From Ixodes scapularis (taxonomy: Eukaryota; Arthropoda; Arachnida; Ixodida; Ixodidae), in the NCBI RefSeq assembly GCF_016920785.2, contig NW_024609880.1:48012296-48076295 (forward strand): a stretch of 64,000 bases of DNA, given 5' to 3'. The notes beneath the pieces were generated by a model that was given only the letters and a program-made list of their open reading frames with translations, was not told where the DNA came from and made no database searches. Both the position numbers and the translations under genes were made by a program. Shown piece after piece: positions 31,721 to 44,442 of this stretch (positions within the stretch are counted from its first letter, which is position 1; each line of letters starts with the position of its first letter).

Positions 31721-33140
31721 GGGAGGGGGTAGCGGAGGGAAAGGGGTACACGGGAAATTTGTTTGTTATTTCTTTGCACGACACACGACCGCTTATTCTA
31801 TCAAAGGCTATTTGTTCGAAGGCCGTGGAGCGGGACGCACGCGTAGCGTCCCATGTTCGCTGTTGTAGTCATCGACAGGGCTAGAACGGCAAGGATTCCC
31901 TTTAGCTGTACCGCCTCCAGTGCGAGCTTCCTACCTTCGATAACGCTTCTGCGCCACGTGTGCCTCGAGCGTGTATACGCGCAGCCAAAGCACGACGGAA
32001 GGCAGAGAGCGCGTGCTGAAACCCGTGCATCAGAAAGAGACACCGTACCGTTCTCACCCTGTCAGTGAGTATACGAAATCAGACTGCGTTCAACCATGCA
32101 CGGTTCCCGTGGGCGACCGCGAATCGCGCGCCTTCCTGGATGTACCGAGGACGGCGGTTACACTTTGCGCGCGGAGAAGACCATTCGCTACGGAGTTAGT
32201 AGTGCGTTCGTCTTTCTCATGATATGGTTGTCGAAGCTGACGACCGTCGAGGCTGACGTTGATGCGAACTCCCGGTACATCGTTGCAAAGTGACACTAAC
32301 TCGAGCTGACCTTCCATTCTGCAATTGGTAATCTTTGAAAGAAAGTATCCGTTATGTTTTCCGTTCTTTTTCGCCGTACTCTCCTCTGGGTAGTTTTAGA
32401 GCATTCGTTCCGAAACGCCTGATTGGGGCGCTTCGGAAATCTTGGAAGCGACACGAGACAAGTTTTTTTTATTATTATTAGTCCAGGAAACACAAGAATA
32501 AAACGAGCACAAAACAAAGTCATTGCGTGCATTGCTTTGCTTTTCTTCTATCTTCTTCGCGTTGCGTGAAATGACAAAATGTTTAACTAACATTAACTTT
32601 GTCTTTTATATCTAGATAATCTTACTTGTTCGTTTCAGGGTGAAAGGAAAGGGGGAAGCTAGAAGGATAGACAGACGCTGGGGGCGCCACATGTTTCCGG
32701 TATGGTCTATTCTCTCCTACCTTGAGCCGAGGTATGACGAGTCACGTGATCCTTTTGGCAAGGGTCATATCTCAAGCGAACCGAAGTCACGCGGCCCTTT
32801 AGAGGAATCGGATTGGTGCGGATTGGGGGGGGGGGGGAGGTGGCTTTGTCTTCGGCCTCACTCAGAGACAAGGGTGAACGGAGTATTAGGAGGGAGGTGG
32901 AATATGCTTCTCGCTAATGGTACTTCAGCAGTGGATAAAGCAGACATATTTAGTGTTCTTTGCTTCTCAAAATATGAAGAAAAGTAGGTCCCTAGGCATG
33001 GTAAAGAAGGCTTTGCGCGCTCTAAGAAATGCTCTGAGCGACTCTAAAGTACGGGGTGGTTGTGAGAAGAATGAACCGTGATTTTTCTCACTTTAGAAAT
33101 TAACTATGCGTTGCCGAATGTTCATTCTCCTTCGCCGACA
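31721..33140. other. No gene supported
   Basis: A G12 run lies at 32826. The 115-codon frame over it is driven by glycine-coding G tracts. 31960-32000 echoes the direct repeat at 7420/7895. Confidence 0.5.
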
Positions 33141-33142
33141 TG

Positions 33143-33410
33143 TAGCTTTATAGCGGTTGGAACCAGATGTTTGAGAACCTCGTTATCTGATTCGAAAGTT
33201 ATAATCAATATCCGAAAAATTTCAATGAGAAAATGTGGTCCGTAACCGGTATCATATCATATGCCATCCATCTCCACGTATATTCGCGGCAGTTATGTTG
33301 GCCGCCGTTTTCTCACTGAAACGTTTTGAAAATCGCTTATAACTTTTCGCATCAAATAACGGTAAGCTCTGCAACTCTGGAATTTTTGATCCCAACCGCT
33401 AAAACTACAC
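33143..33410. repeat. Decayed inverted repeat, arms of about 100 bp
   Basis: TGTAGCTTTATAGCGGTTGG at the left mirrors CCAACCGCTAAAACTACA at the right, and CGAAAGTTATAA mirrors TTATAACTTTTCG. Many mismatches lie between. It reads as an old palindromic MITE. Confidence 0.6.
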
Positions 33411-34263
33411 CGATGCGGAGATCAAGCGTTCCGCGATGCCGCTATAGTTTCTTTTTGACTTTGAGGCAAAGAAAACACGTTTATATCTTCTCTGAAACAT
33501 CCGATAATGTTCCATTTTATATTTTTTTTAACGAAGCTCGAACCAGTTCATGGTACATTTGCCAGAGCAGTCAGCACCAAACTGTGTGGAAAGCAAGCTT
33601 CACAGCGCGCACGTCACCATTGGTTAAAGATTCGCCCAACCTCGATAAATTGAAAGGTCAAGAGAAGCGAGGAGCCGCGGAAGCTCTTTGCTCCTCTGCC
33701 AACCTTTTCCCGCCATTTACTCGCTCTATAACCACGTTCTTTGAGCGCTTTTGACTCTTCCTTTTTGTTAAGCACAGCGTCGCTCTGTCCACAGAGTGGA
33801 ATGACCGGAGCTCCAAGGGTTAGTTATGACATGCCGTCCGCGGTGACGTTTGACAAAGACGGACGCCATTATATATCGTTCGCATAAGCCGACGATTAAT
33901 TCATCTTATAAGTTGCGCGGTCATTGATTTGGATCGCGTCTTATTCGATCGCGTGCGCCGTACGTTTTCCTAGCGCGGGGAGAAATATGTCGTCCTTGGC
34001 GACGATGCCAAGGAGTAATGACTGGCCTCGTCGGGTATTCCTGGTTGAGATCCCGCAGCGTAAGACATATGACAACGTCTTCGAACGTCGTGCCGCCATG
34101 TCCTTGGAATTATGAAATCGGAACTAAGCGGGACGATATTAATGAGTGGACGCAATGAGTCATCATGCATTCCTTCCGACCTTTGGTCGTCGTTGCCGTT
34201 GCAAACATACCATCATGCAGTGCCGACCCAGCGCATGTAACCGCACTGACAGACGTTATAGGA
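33411..34263. other. No recognisable feature
   Basis: Chance frames only; no repeat seen. Confidence 0.5.
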
Positions 34264-34380
34264 GTTAAGGAAAGCTCCTCCCACCGCTTTCTGGTTTAGC
34301 AGAGCGAACGCTGGAGAAGTGGCGACCTCCTCTCCAGCGTTCCCTTTGCTAAAGTCGAAGGAGGTGGGAAGAACTTGACC
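34264..34380. mobile_element. Palindromic MITE (GTCAAGAACG family), copy 3
   Basis: GAAAGCTCCTCCCACCGCTT ... GCGAACGCTGGAGAAG|TGGCGACC mirrors CTCCAGCGTTCCC ... GAAGGAGGTGGGAAGAAC, followed by TTGACCGACCATA, the family end. Confidence 0.75.
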
Positions 34381-34384
34381 GACC

Positions 34385-36178
34385 ATAAACATACCTAAGA
34401 AGTTAAACATAATCTGCGCGCAACATTGCGCGCAGTGGATGACCGACCCAGTACACTTCTTTTTCCATGCTATCGTAGTCTTGTGTTTACCTGCGCACAA
34501 ACTCTGACACGTCGGGAGCCCCAGAAAACGTGCCACGGCATTCTATAACCTTCTATCGTCGACACTCACATATTCGACTATATTCTATCGTCGAAATTCA
34601 CATACTCAAAAATTTTTAGCACTGTATTTGGTCATGACGGGATGTCGAGAAGTGAGGTTGGCCAAATAAAACAAACTTCGTGGCTGGAGGGTTCCCAAGA
34701 TGCTTTGCGCGGCACTATATGCCGATATAAAAAGAAAATGGGATCGCTTCGATTTTTGCAAGATATCTACTGTGTCAATCTGAGGGCTGTAACACGTTTC
34801 TGGGAGGCGTTCTGTTCTCGGAAAAAGAGGGGACTGCGGGATGAGGGAGTGTTGGGGGGCAAGAGGTTTGTATAAATCACTGACCCTCTGAAAATGGGAA
34901 CAGACAGGCACAATTAGGGAAGTTGCCAACTTCTGAAGCTACCAAGTTTATACCGGCCGGCAGACTGCATGGTTTTATCCATGAAGTTTGTCTTTCGCAA
35001 GTCGCATCTATTCTGTCAAGTCACGTAAGAAGTCCAGAGTCTGAAATTTATGTTAGCGAACCTCTCAGCTGTTTGGCGTCTAGTTTGACTAGTGCTCTAA
35101 CGAGGTTTAAGCAAAGATGCGGGTGAATTGGTTTAATATGTTCTTCACAGGGGCACTTGGCACGTGCACGCTGAGCGCCCATGCAGATAGAACGTTGGAG
35201 GTGCGCTTCTGGGCGTCTGGGTGAAGAATCCTAACATGTCCATGTACACATCCCACACTCACAAACAAAATAAAGCAAAACAAATAGGCTATCGCATTCT
35301 TTGTATATTTATTTAATTTTCAGAAACATGGCTTTTAAATGTATAAACGTGAAGTAGGTCGTCCTGGGCCCGATTCTTGAATTCGAATTAAATATTGTTT
35401 CGCAAGTTCTTGACACCTTGGTTTCCCCATGCTTCCAATGAACGTTTGAACGACTTCTGTGCGTGCGGCTAAAGAGAGACACTTCGGCAGTCATTCGGAA
35501 GAACACGTTTTTGCTCATCGATCGGGGTTCATGTTGCCCAAGTATGGGAATATCCGGGGCGCGTCCAAGTACCTGTGGCGCGCTTGTTTATGTGGTCACT
35601 AGAAATATCCATCCAATCTCAAAGCGTGTGCGGCGTTCGAGCATCGAAACTGTAAATGTGGAAATAGAGTGAGTGTTCATTTGCCCTCACTATACAGAAA
35701 TACAACAACAAAAACTAAATAAATAAAGAGATAATATACAGCACACACACAAATAAAAACAAGATAAAAAATCTAATTAATAATGGATAGAAAACATTTA
35801 CATTTACTTCAGGAGAGGATTTATGCTTTCTGCAAAGCGCGATGCAGTGCTGGTTGTCTCCAAGCAATTAACATTTTGTTTTTTTAATTCGTGTGTAATT
35901 TCGACGTTTTTTACAACGTGGCGTGCGTTTCGTTGTTTCGAGAAGCATTTTTTAGTTTATTTCAAATACTGCCATTGCAAGAGTATTGCAACATTGTATT
36001 TCTGTACACGAAACACAAGAAGTTATACATACAGAGAATGAACATAATTGCATTGCTATAGTAAATTCAACATACTTGAAGAGAGACCACTTTCCAACAA
36101 AAATCACCATCTCTGAACCGAAGCTGCTCCTCCGTGCCAGTCCTAAAACGGCAGTTTCCATAACCCCCATGTCATGGG
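34385..36178. other. No gene supported
   Basis: AT-leaning DNA with short chance frames on both strands. The 107-codon minus frame at 34606 has no domain. Confidence 0.5.
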
Positions 36179-36226
36179 CAGTGGCGTAGTGACGGGGGGA
36201 GGGGGGCGGATGCCACCTTTGTCGAA

Positions 36227-36252
36227 CCCCCCCCCCCCCCCCCCCCCCCCCC
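36227..36252. repeat. C26 run
   Basis: Twenty-six C upstream of the palindromic MITE, mirrored by G25 downstream. Confidence 0.95.
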
Positions 36253-36287
36253 TTTCTTCTTTTCCACTTTACTACAGTCGGTGGCAG

Positions 36288-36422
36288 GTCAAGAACGAAG
36301 TGGAAGCTCCTCCCACCCCTTTTCACTTCAGCCGAGCGAACGGTGGAGAGGAGGTCGCCTCTTCTCCACCGTTCGTTCCACTAAAGTGGAAAGGGGTGGG
36401 AGGAGCTTCCACTTCGTTCTTG
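36288..36422. mobile_element. Palindromic MITE (GTCAAGAACG family), copy 4
   Basis: The best-kept copy: GTCAAGAACGAAGTGGAAGC and GCTTCCACTTCGTTCTTG, with GCGAACGGTGGAGAGGAGGT at the centre mirrored by CTCCACCGTTCG. Confidence 0.85.
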
Positions 36423-36434
36423 GGGAGTAAATAA

Positions 36435-36459
36435 GGGGGGGGGGGGGGGGGGGGGGGGG
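36435..36459. repeat. G25 run
   Basis: Twenty-five G. With the C26 run it extends the potential hairpin around the MITE. Confidence 0.95.
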
Positions 36460-37100
36460 CTACGAAACACCTAAGGGCATAGAGATCATACATACTAACT
36501 CTAGAGGAAAAGGTCCGCCATTTTCCCATACATTCTGGCTGCCGCAAGCGGCGGATTATGCAGGCAGACCCTCGGGGTCCCAAACACGGTTACATCATCA
36601 GAGCAGTTTCGTGAACTTCAACAATCCACGAACTTACCGGTGGAAAGATATTCGCGTTCCTTTCGAAGCTTTTTTTTTGCATAGCGCGCAGATGTACGGC
36701 CTCGCGTTAACGCTAAAGTAAACCATATACCCGGCTTCGCCGGTGGGGCGCGGCTGGGCGCGGTTGAGGAATACGAAACTGCGCAACCACCAGATTTCCG
36801 AGATTTCGACAGAAGGGAAGTTAATGCAGCGTAATGACTTTATTGGTTTTTATAAGCGTTAAAATAGCTCACAATTTAGTTTACAACGTTAAATTATCAC
36901 TGTTTATATTGCTGAGAGTTTTCACTCTACGCGTTTACCATGGCAACGTTGCTTTCTTTCTCTCGTGTTCTGTCGCTCTCTTTTGCGATCGTTCACTCGG
37001 GACCCCGGGTGTCGGCGCACGGGATTTGCCAGTCCTCCTCACCCACCTTTACCCCCCTGCCTAAGGGCCCCCGGTGCCGATTGGCCTGGCTACGCCACTG

Positions 37101-39680
37101 GTAATGCCGAATGAATCCTCTATATCTTTCATTGTAGGAGTGCTGGTTTTGGTATGCTCTTCCGAATTGTTGATATGTAGTTTCGTCTATGTCGTGGCAA
37201 CGGTGCACTGCAGTGACTAAAATACTATCGATAGTAAGCACGCTATAATGCAAGCCGCCCTCCTCTCCTCTCCCTGTTTACCTCCAGCACAGCATCCCAA
37301 AGAGACGCACAACCCATGCCTAGCCGCTAACGGTCACATACTATTATTCGGACTTCGCGCGTCAACTGAGCGTCACACTCACAACCAGCGCGAGTTTCTC
37401 AAGAGTTCCCCAGATGGCTCTGGGGTACTTTTCATTGCCAGCCTTTTCCGCGTGCCAGCAGCCTTCTTTCTCTCGTCTTTTGCTTCAGGAGAGAGGGAAC
37501 CGAAAACCTGAACGGCAGCTCTCCTGGCGCTGTCTATTATATCTCGGTGTGCAGTCGCGGCGACCGTACGGACGGACAGCCGCTCGGCGTGCGTTCTGCT
37601 TCCCCAAGACCGACTCCGTGCCCCAACCACGCCGCTGCCACCCGTCATGGCTGTGCCTCTTCCGATGCCATTGTCCCGTGATAACTGCCAGTGAGTGACA
37701 ACCCGTCAGTGGAGTGCCGACGCGCGCCGTGCTGTTGTTTTCCGTTTGGTTCGCGTCGAGATCCATCGAGCGAACCTCCTGTTCGTTGTGTTTTTCCCCG
37801 GTTTTCTGGTCTTCCCGTCTCGTCGACGGTGTGTTTCGAACTGCTGTGCACATTTACAAGCCCGGAGTTGGGGGGGCTACACGCTCTATTTGGATTTGCG
37901 GCGACGCAGCAGACCGAAGGATTGGTGTTGTACCGTGCCGGCCTAAACAATCGAAGTTCGCAAACCGGTGGCACCTTTCTAACCCTCGACAAGTTCGAAC
38001 AGGTAAGCTCCTCGTTGAACTCCTTCGACAAAGTATTTTTGTTTCTTGCTGGCTCGTGATCTGTTCCGGGCGACTGTTTGTTGGGAGCGATCATGCTCAA
38101 GCGAATAGAGCGACATAAGAAAAATAAATAAATTCGTTTGTTAGGAAGACGAAACAGCGGTTACCTATGGGTCGTGATGGCGATATCGCTAGCGGGCGGG
38201 ACTTTAAATAGCCGTTGAGGCAACGGACCCCCGAATCGTAACGTATTTTCCTGTCTCGAGGGGGCTACGACCGTCAGTGGTTCTTTGTTTTTCCTTCACG
38301 ATAAGAATCTCGCGCTGGGGAATAGTAGCAGCTTGCGAACGGCCACTCAGAAACGCGGCTGGTCAGTTTGCGGCGCAACGGCTGCAGAAAGTCGAGGTTT
38401 CTTTCATTTTTTTTTTCTTCGTTTGTTCGCCGGTGAGTCAGCATTCGTTTGACGCAGCTGTCTAGTTTCCACGTATGTGCCCCGCGCCGCGATGTTATTT
38501 GCCCAGATGTTGGGGCTTGACAAACGAGGGTTTTTCTGTATCACATTCTGCTGGCTCTGTGTCGCCCCGTGATAGGTGTACTCGTAAAAGTGCAAACCTC
38601 GACGATTGTCCTTGGCGTTCATTTTTTTAGACCGTGTCGTCAGCGTTGACATTTTATATTAATCTTTCTTTCATCGTTTCATGCCTCCCGGTATCTTTTA
38701 CCTTCGTTGGCGTTCCGGTAGTTAAACTTTCAAAGGGATTGGTATCTAAAATTGTGGACAATGCCGCGCTGAAAAAAAGTACCGGACATCTTAACATGTC
38801 TCTTCGCAGCTTTGATCTCTCGCAGTATCAATGTAATTTGGCTAGTCGCTTGTTTCATCTCACAAGCTCCATATGATGCTGCAAACGTTGTATGTTGAGT
38901 AGAGTTCTGTGACCAGTGCTTCGAATCGACTAGCGCAGTGTCATCCCTAGTTCCAGCATTGCTAAAACAAGCCGGTTGTAACTATTACCTTGCGCTCTGA
39001 AGCCTATGAATGACGCAGCACTATTCGGTTCGAACAATTACTCCCACGACCCTTAACCCCCCTAGCCTTGTATGATTTGAACCGTGTGTGACTTTGATAG
39101 TCCCGCACAAGCTTTTATTTATTATTATTATTTTTTTTTACTCTAAAACTTTATCTGCGTCCTATTTTGTTTTCGTTCTTGTAACGGGTAGAGCGGGCGA
39201 CCTTATACTTTTTCTCCGGCATTTCGCCGGCAGCAGCGAGTCGTCGGTCGTTCGACCGTTCTCTGCGAGCCGGTGGCAGTCCGGGCGACCCCGATAGCCC
39301 GAGCGCGTGTTTTTCGAAAGCAGAGCTCCCCACTTCGATGCCGCAGCACCGTGCCCGGCCGCTAACTTCTTGCGTCTGACTTCCTCAGGACGCACGGTGA
39401 ATTTCAATCTTTCCTCGCCGCGGGAGAGTTGCCCGGCTGGAATATCTGCGTGTGCCGTTTTGCTTTCGGCCAGTGCGCGTGTAATCTGGTTGGATGATGA
39501 TGATGATGACGAGGCGGTGCTCGTTGGATCGGGTTGCGTTGCAGCGATAGCGGACCCTTCTGTTGTGTGTCTGAGAGTCGGCTGGTTGAGGTAACGAAAG
39601 AAAGAGGTGATATGTAACCTGTTAACTAACACGCTCAGCATTCCCCGAGATACGCGTGTTTACGCAAAGGGATTCCAGGG
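37101..39680. other. CpG-rich stretch with few repeats, possible promoter or first-exon region
   Basis: CG-rich, low in the repeats found elsewhere, with several GT-type donors. No protein domain could be read in any frame. Overlapping frames of 80-159 codons on both strands are explained by low stop density. Confidence 0.3.
37647..37690 (+). CDS. Candidate first coding exon (very short)
   Basis: An ATG with G at -3 and G at +4 opens a frame reading MAVPLPMPLSRDNC, followed directly by a consensus-like donor (CA|GTGAGTG at 37690). It lies in the CpG-rich stretch. There is no homology to judge by and no second exon in view, so this is a weak signal-based call. Confidence 0.2.
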
Positions 39681-39688
39681 AAGACCAT

Positions 39689-39760
39689 GGAGTTTTAGAA
39701 TAGGACACCTCAAGTTTCTTGGGGTACTCAAAGCGTGAAGTCCCCTCTTCTAAAACTCTC
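39689..39760. repeat. Short palindrome (GAGTTTTAGAA ends)
   Basis: GGAGTTTTAGAATAGGACAC mirrors CCCCTCTTCTAAAACTCTC around CTCAAAGCG. Relative of 23143-23226. Confidence 0.55.
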
Positions 39761-41172
39761 TAATGGCTGAAAAACTCAACGCATCAACGAGTGGCAGCTG
39801 ACCATTGAAGGCGACATTTGTATTGCTTATAGTTGCTATCAAATACACCACGTTTTCAAACCAGGAACGCGTTCGCGTCGTAAACCAAAATCCGAAAAAA
39901 AAAAAGTGTCTATTGTCTTTTTTTTCTCCTTATTGCTTTGAGTTCGATCGTTTGTAGAGGATGTGCTTGGTGCCACTGACCGCCGTACAATTCTGAGTGT
40001 GGCCGTCTGCATACATAAGCTCATTTGACAGTGTCACAAAAATGTTCAAAAGCTTCCCACAGCCATGACCGCCTCATCAGTCCTTCCTGACTGTTTATAG
40101 TCATATTTTCATACTTCTGACTTGGCTAACAGTATTAAAGCAGTCTAACATCGCATTTGAAAGTATTGACGTTTTCGGAAGGCGACTTCTGCTCGCCAGG
40201 CCCGGCTTGCCAGAACCAGCGTCTCAGCTGAGCCTTGAGGAAAGAGCTGAACGGGGCCCAAGCCGCGTCTTCAGACGCGGTTTGGCACAGGTGCCAACTG
40301 TATCGTTCATTTGCGTTTGAGTCTGACTGCACGCGTTACGACTCCTTGTGCCCACCACAACGCGTTGCACGGACCTCGGTGACCATAGCAACCGCCTTGT
40401 CGTAAGCGGTCGTCACACAGACAGCCACACGACATTGCAAATAGTTTTAGATCGTTTCGATAACGATATGATGCATGCTCAAAGGCGTCGGAGGAGTATC
40501 GGTTATCCGAATCATCGGAGCGATCTACTAAACCTTAATGTCTCAACCGGCCTTTATAGTGGAACGCAATGCTGTGTGTGCCCCCGGCACAGAGTTACGC
40601 TCGATAAACTGACCTTTGTGCATTGGCTCTAACCTCCGCCGAATTCGAGCGGGCGCGGAGATGGATCTCGCATTCGGGTTAACTGTGCCGTGTACTGTAA
40701 AAGCGCCGAACGCGAGCGAAGCCTTCTCATTTGTTGGCTTTTCCCGTTGCTCTGCTTGTTATTTTCTTCTCTTTGGAGTGCCACAAAGGGATCACGCCTT
40801 GGGGCGGGCGTGATCTCTGGCTGCGGCGCTACCGATTCCGGTTCTCGGCTCCGATTCCAGAGGATAGTAGGTCAAGCGTTGTTGATTGCCTCACCCGCCC
40901 CGGAGAGTCTTTGGGCTTCGAGATGACGATGGCCGGATAACGGGAATAAGAGGAAACGTATCGGTTCAGCCGCCTCGGGGGCGCGTGGCGATCGCTCTGG
41001 TGCGTCTGCTAAGGTCGGCCTCCGCAACCGTAGATTCTCTCACTGGAACGGAAAGTCCGCCTGCTATCGGGCTACCCTCTCTCTCTCTCACGGCCGCGAA
41101 ATGACGTCACACTATTAACGCTCGTTCTCTGGGGAATTTCTCTGCATTGATGTCATCTTCGCGATATCAAAG
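39761..41172. other. No gene supported
   Basis: Chance frames on both strands and nothing else seen. Confidence 0.5.
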
Positions 41173-41330
41173 TGGCCGCCTCGGTGGCTCCGAGGCGAGG
41201 CGCCAGTCTGCGAATCCCGGCCGAGTTCGAATCCCGGCCGAGCTTTTGCTTGCGCGTCAACAGATCGCTCGGTGGTCAAAGTTCGTCCCCAGTCCTCCGC
41301 CGGGGCATGTTAGGTGCCGGCACGCATAAT
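41173..41330 (+). mobile_element. tRNA-derived SINE
   Basis: GTGGCTCCGAGGCGAGGCGC (A box) and GAGTTCGAATCCCGGC (B box) are followed by a non-tRNA body with CCGCCGGGGCATGTTAGGTG. The B box text ATCCCGGCCGAG is doubled. Confidence 0.6.
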
Positions 41331-43270
41331 CCCAAAATTTTGATCGGGATATCAAAGTGGATATCGGGAAAGCATGGTATGGAAAGGTGGCTTGTGGCGT
41401 AGCTAAGTAATAATGTCTAATAATCGCGTTTTTCCAGCTGCCATTTTTGTCTAGTGGGCTGGGGAACGCCGTTCGGAACATCCGCAGTAGCTGTCTTCCG
41501 TAGAATATCAGACGTTGCGCATTCGACGACTAGACGGTGATTCGGCAGTTTTTGCCTGGCTAATAAGATCTGGAAAGGTGTACAGGCTAATCCAATTATC
41601 ACCGTCTGCCTCGTTCAGTGCCGCTTCCTTCGACGCGCTGACTTCTCTTGACACCAATATACACGTTGTTTCTTTTTAAGCCTAGCAAATGAAAGCTACA
41701 CTAATGCGGTTTGTGCAGGTGAGTTGTACGGCGAGGGGGGCATAATATAGAGGGCTAATCGTAGCGATAAGTCGAATAATGAACTAAAGTTTGCTTTTAA
41801 TGAGTGAGCATACACATATTTCAATTCGAAACTTGCCTAGCGCCGTCGACAACTACTACTTCGGTAAGTTTTAGAAAGTCTGAGTGCGTGGGAAGCGCAG
41901 TACTGCGCTAAAGTTACCTGTCCGTGCAACAGCCACAAGGCTGGGGCGAGGAAACGCGGATGATAAAAGACAGAAAATCCGCGCGAGCGCGTTATTCGCG
42001 ACTCCAGCGACCTATAGGGGGCGCCACCAGCAAACAAACATGGCGGCTGAGTCCAGGTCGCGTCGGGTCGGCCGGGCCGCCTGAACAGGTGACGCGCTCA
42101 ATTTAAGTTTTTTTTTTTTTTTTTTGTTTAATGGCCAATTTTATAGGTATTTGAACTCAGACGGTTAAGTGTAGCTGGTGCACATAAACTTGCAAAGCAT
42201 AGCTTTGTTTTCCTGGTGTTTTTTGTTCTTTTCATGTCAAACTTTCGTTTTGGAGATTTCATTCAAAACCGAGAATATGGGCTCCGGAGAGACGTTAATA
42301 GGCTCTAATCAGTTTTGATCATCTAAGGAAAGCGGCGATGACTACAGAATTGTTGCACCGAGAGTAATTTTCAGCTAACTCGCATGCCTCGGCCATGCGA
42401 CTTGTCTGTCCGCGAAATCGAGCTTCTCTGCGTATCCGCGTTTAAGAAACAGCTCCAGTCGTCTGCTCGGTCAACAACACAGGCTGCAGGAAAATTACGA
42501 AAATTAAACAAGCGCTTCTTGAGCCAAGGACCACGTTAATCCGCCGGCGCCCCACTAAGCAGCTGATACTCGTATTTCATTCAGGTTTTAGCAGCAATCG
42601 AGAAGTCTTTTTGACGGCGGGTTATGTATTATATTACGTACTATGGGGGTCCCACTAAAGCGATATTAGTATATCCTTCGGGTTGAAATATGAGCTTAGC
42701 TGACTAGCTATTAGTTGAACTGCTGAATAAAAGCATATTTGACAGACAGAGATACTACTTAAACTTAGCCAAATGGTTCTAGAGCACAGAGACAAACTGA
42801 AGAGTTTGCAGCACAGAGACAAACTGAAGAGAGTCTTCATCGGAGATTCACGCGGAACCTCTCTGCGTTGAACTCTGCTTCGAATCCTGAACGGAGAAAA
42901 TGAGCCTTTTTAGTGGCCGGTCAACCGGACCAATCTAGACGTGTATTGCTGCTGGCTTCGACGGGGGTATAATATAAATATTGGAGGTGCGATAGATAAA
43001 AAAATGCCGTGACAGCTTCTAACGTTGCGAGACTCGTCCCCCACCTTTTGAAAACAGATAATTTCCCTCATTCATCATTTGCTGCGAGCAGGTTTTCCTA
43101 ATCAAGTAATCAGCCCGACTCCTTCAGTGCGGTCCAGAGGCTTTTTCGGCGAAAAGCCGCCAAGATGAATAGCCAACGCACCGACCGGCGTGGGTGGCTA
43201 AAACTGGAAGCTAACCGAACACAATTCCAAACCGAAGAAAAGCAGCTATCGAACCTTCCCATTCCTTTAT
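41331..43270. other. No gene supported
   Basis: Includes a T20-type tract near 42108 and two tandem copies of CAGCACAGAGACAAACTGAA at 42781-42833. No domain in any frame. Confidence 0.5.
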
Positions 43271-43284
43271 ATGTTTCTTCAGCA

Positions 43285-43348
43285 GTTACACCCACCTTGT
43301 GTAATGCCAGCAATGGCCTTCAAGGTTTTAATAAATGATGATGATGAA
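43285..43348 (+). mobile_element. LINE 3' end fragment, (GAT)n tail
   Basis: TTGTGTAATGCCAGCAATGG, then TAATAAATGATGATGATGAA: a poly(A)-signal-like AATAAA followed by a trinucleotide tail. 5'-truncated, and different from the (ATCC)n family. Confidence 0.5.
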
Positions 43349-43785
43349 CTTGACTGCAACATTGATGTTCCCTCCAGTGAAATGCCTCGTCTGTCGTCCT
43401 CAGTCCACTGTTCTACATGCTTAAAAGGAAATCACTTATCAGTTACAAAATATTCGTCACTTTGAATGTGATTCAAGACACATAAGAAATCAAAACGTTT
43501 TTCCGTGATTCCTCCTCATTCAAGAAATCGAAAGCACGCGACCGTGTGTTGTAAAGTAAACGGGCTTTCAAACACGTAATAGAAGACAATCTACTGAGGC
43601 TTCACCACACTAATGATCGCTCGGGGAAACTTAAGAAATATTCGGACCTTCGTCAAATTACATTGTTCGCCACCGCGCCGACAACACGTGTTCGCGAAAG
43701 CCACCAGAGACGCGGAGGGGCGCGGAGCGACCTGGTCCGGCTGGTTCCCAGTTTTCCCACTTGGTGGCGTCCGTTTTGCTGGAGT

Positions 43786-44027
43786 CAAGACTGTAGAGAT
43801 TACCAAGCAAAGATTAAGTGAATGGTGGCAGAAATCGAGAGAAAACTAGGTATTTTCTTATTCACTGATGGCAAGGGGGTTTCATAGCCTCACTTTCTTT
43901 GCACTGCGGAGTGGATATAGATTTCACATCTAAATATTCTAAGCTTAAATGGTAAAACAAAATGGCTAGGTGGCGTAAGCTACCGCCCGATCCAAAGGGC
44001 TCAGCCGTATTCATCCATCCATCCATC
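43786..44027 (+). mobile_element. 5'-truncated LINE, (ATCC)n tail
   Basis: Begins in the last codons of ORF2 (KTVEITKQRLSEWWQKSREN, then stop) and continues through a 3' UTR to GGCTAGGTGGCGTAAGCTAC and CATCCATCCATC. Its 3' UTR is nearly identical to that of 45579-46806, so the two copies are young relative to each other. Confidence 0.85.
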
Positions 44028-44442
44028 GCGAATTGTGCCCGTATAGCCTTGTTCCTACTGCGCGAGTGGTAACTTTAGCGCTCCACTGTGCTTCTGCCGT
44101 GCTCCAAATCTTCCCAATATTGACTGATTTAGTGGTTTTCGATGACGCTCAGCAAGTTTCTAATTATAACCATACGTTTATTTTGAAGAATTTAAACGTT
44201 AATTAACGTGCTTTAGTTGATTAGCCGACTGATCGTTACCACGCTCTCCTGGCCGTATAACTCACCTGCACAAACCAAATTAATGTAATTTTCACTTTTT
44301 TTTTTTAACAAGTCTGTTAAGTGCCTGTGTGCGTACCGGATCCTGTGCTCCTTCAACCAACTTTTATAGATGGGCCTCATCATTTACCAGCTCGTTCTTC
44401 CCAAATACATTTTTATCATTAGTACTAATATTACTATAGTCG

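Larger units (their letters stand above)
36179..37100. mobile_element. 922 bp hAT-like TIR element
   Basis: The left end CAGTGGCGTAG and the reverse complement of the right end CAGTGGCGTAGCCAGGCC match over 11 bp. CAGTGG starts are typical of hAT elements. The 8 bp outside each end (GTCATGGG, GTAATGCC) agree at 5 of 8, so the target duplication is weak. The interior carries C26, a palindromic MITE and G25, then unassigned sequence. No transposase. Confidence 0.5.

Noticed and set aside
33326..33754. 142-codon plus-strand frame
   Set aside because: It starts inside a decayed inverted repeat and shows no family text.
39162..39641. 159-codon minus-strand frame with a serine run
   Set aside because: The serine run comes from a GAT repeat on the plus strand, and an opposing 95-codon frame is equally plausible.
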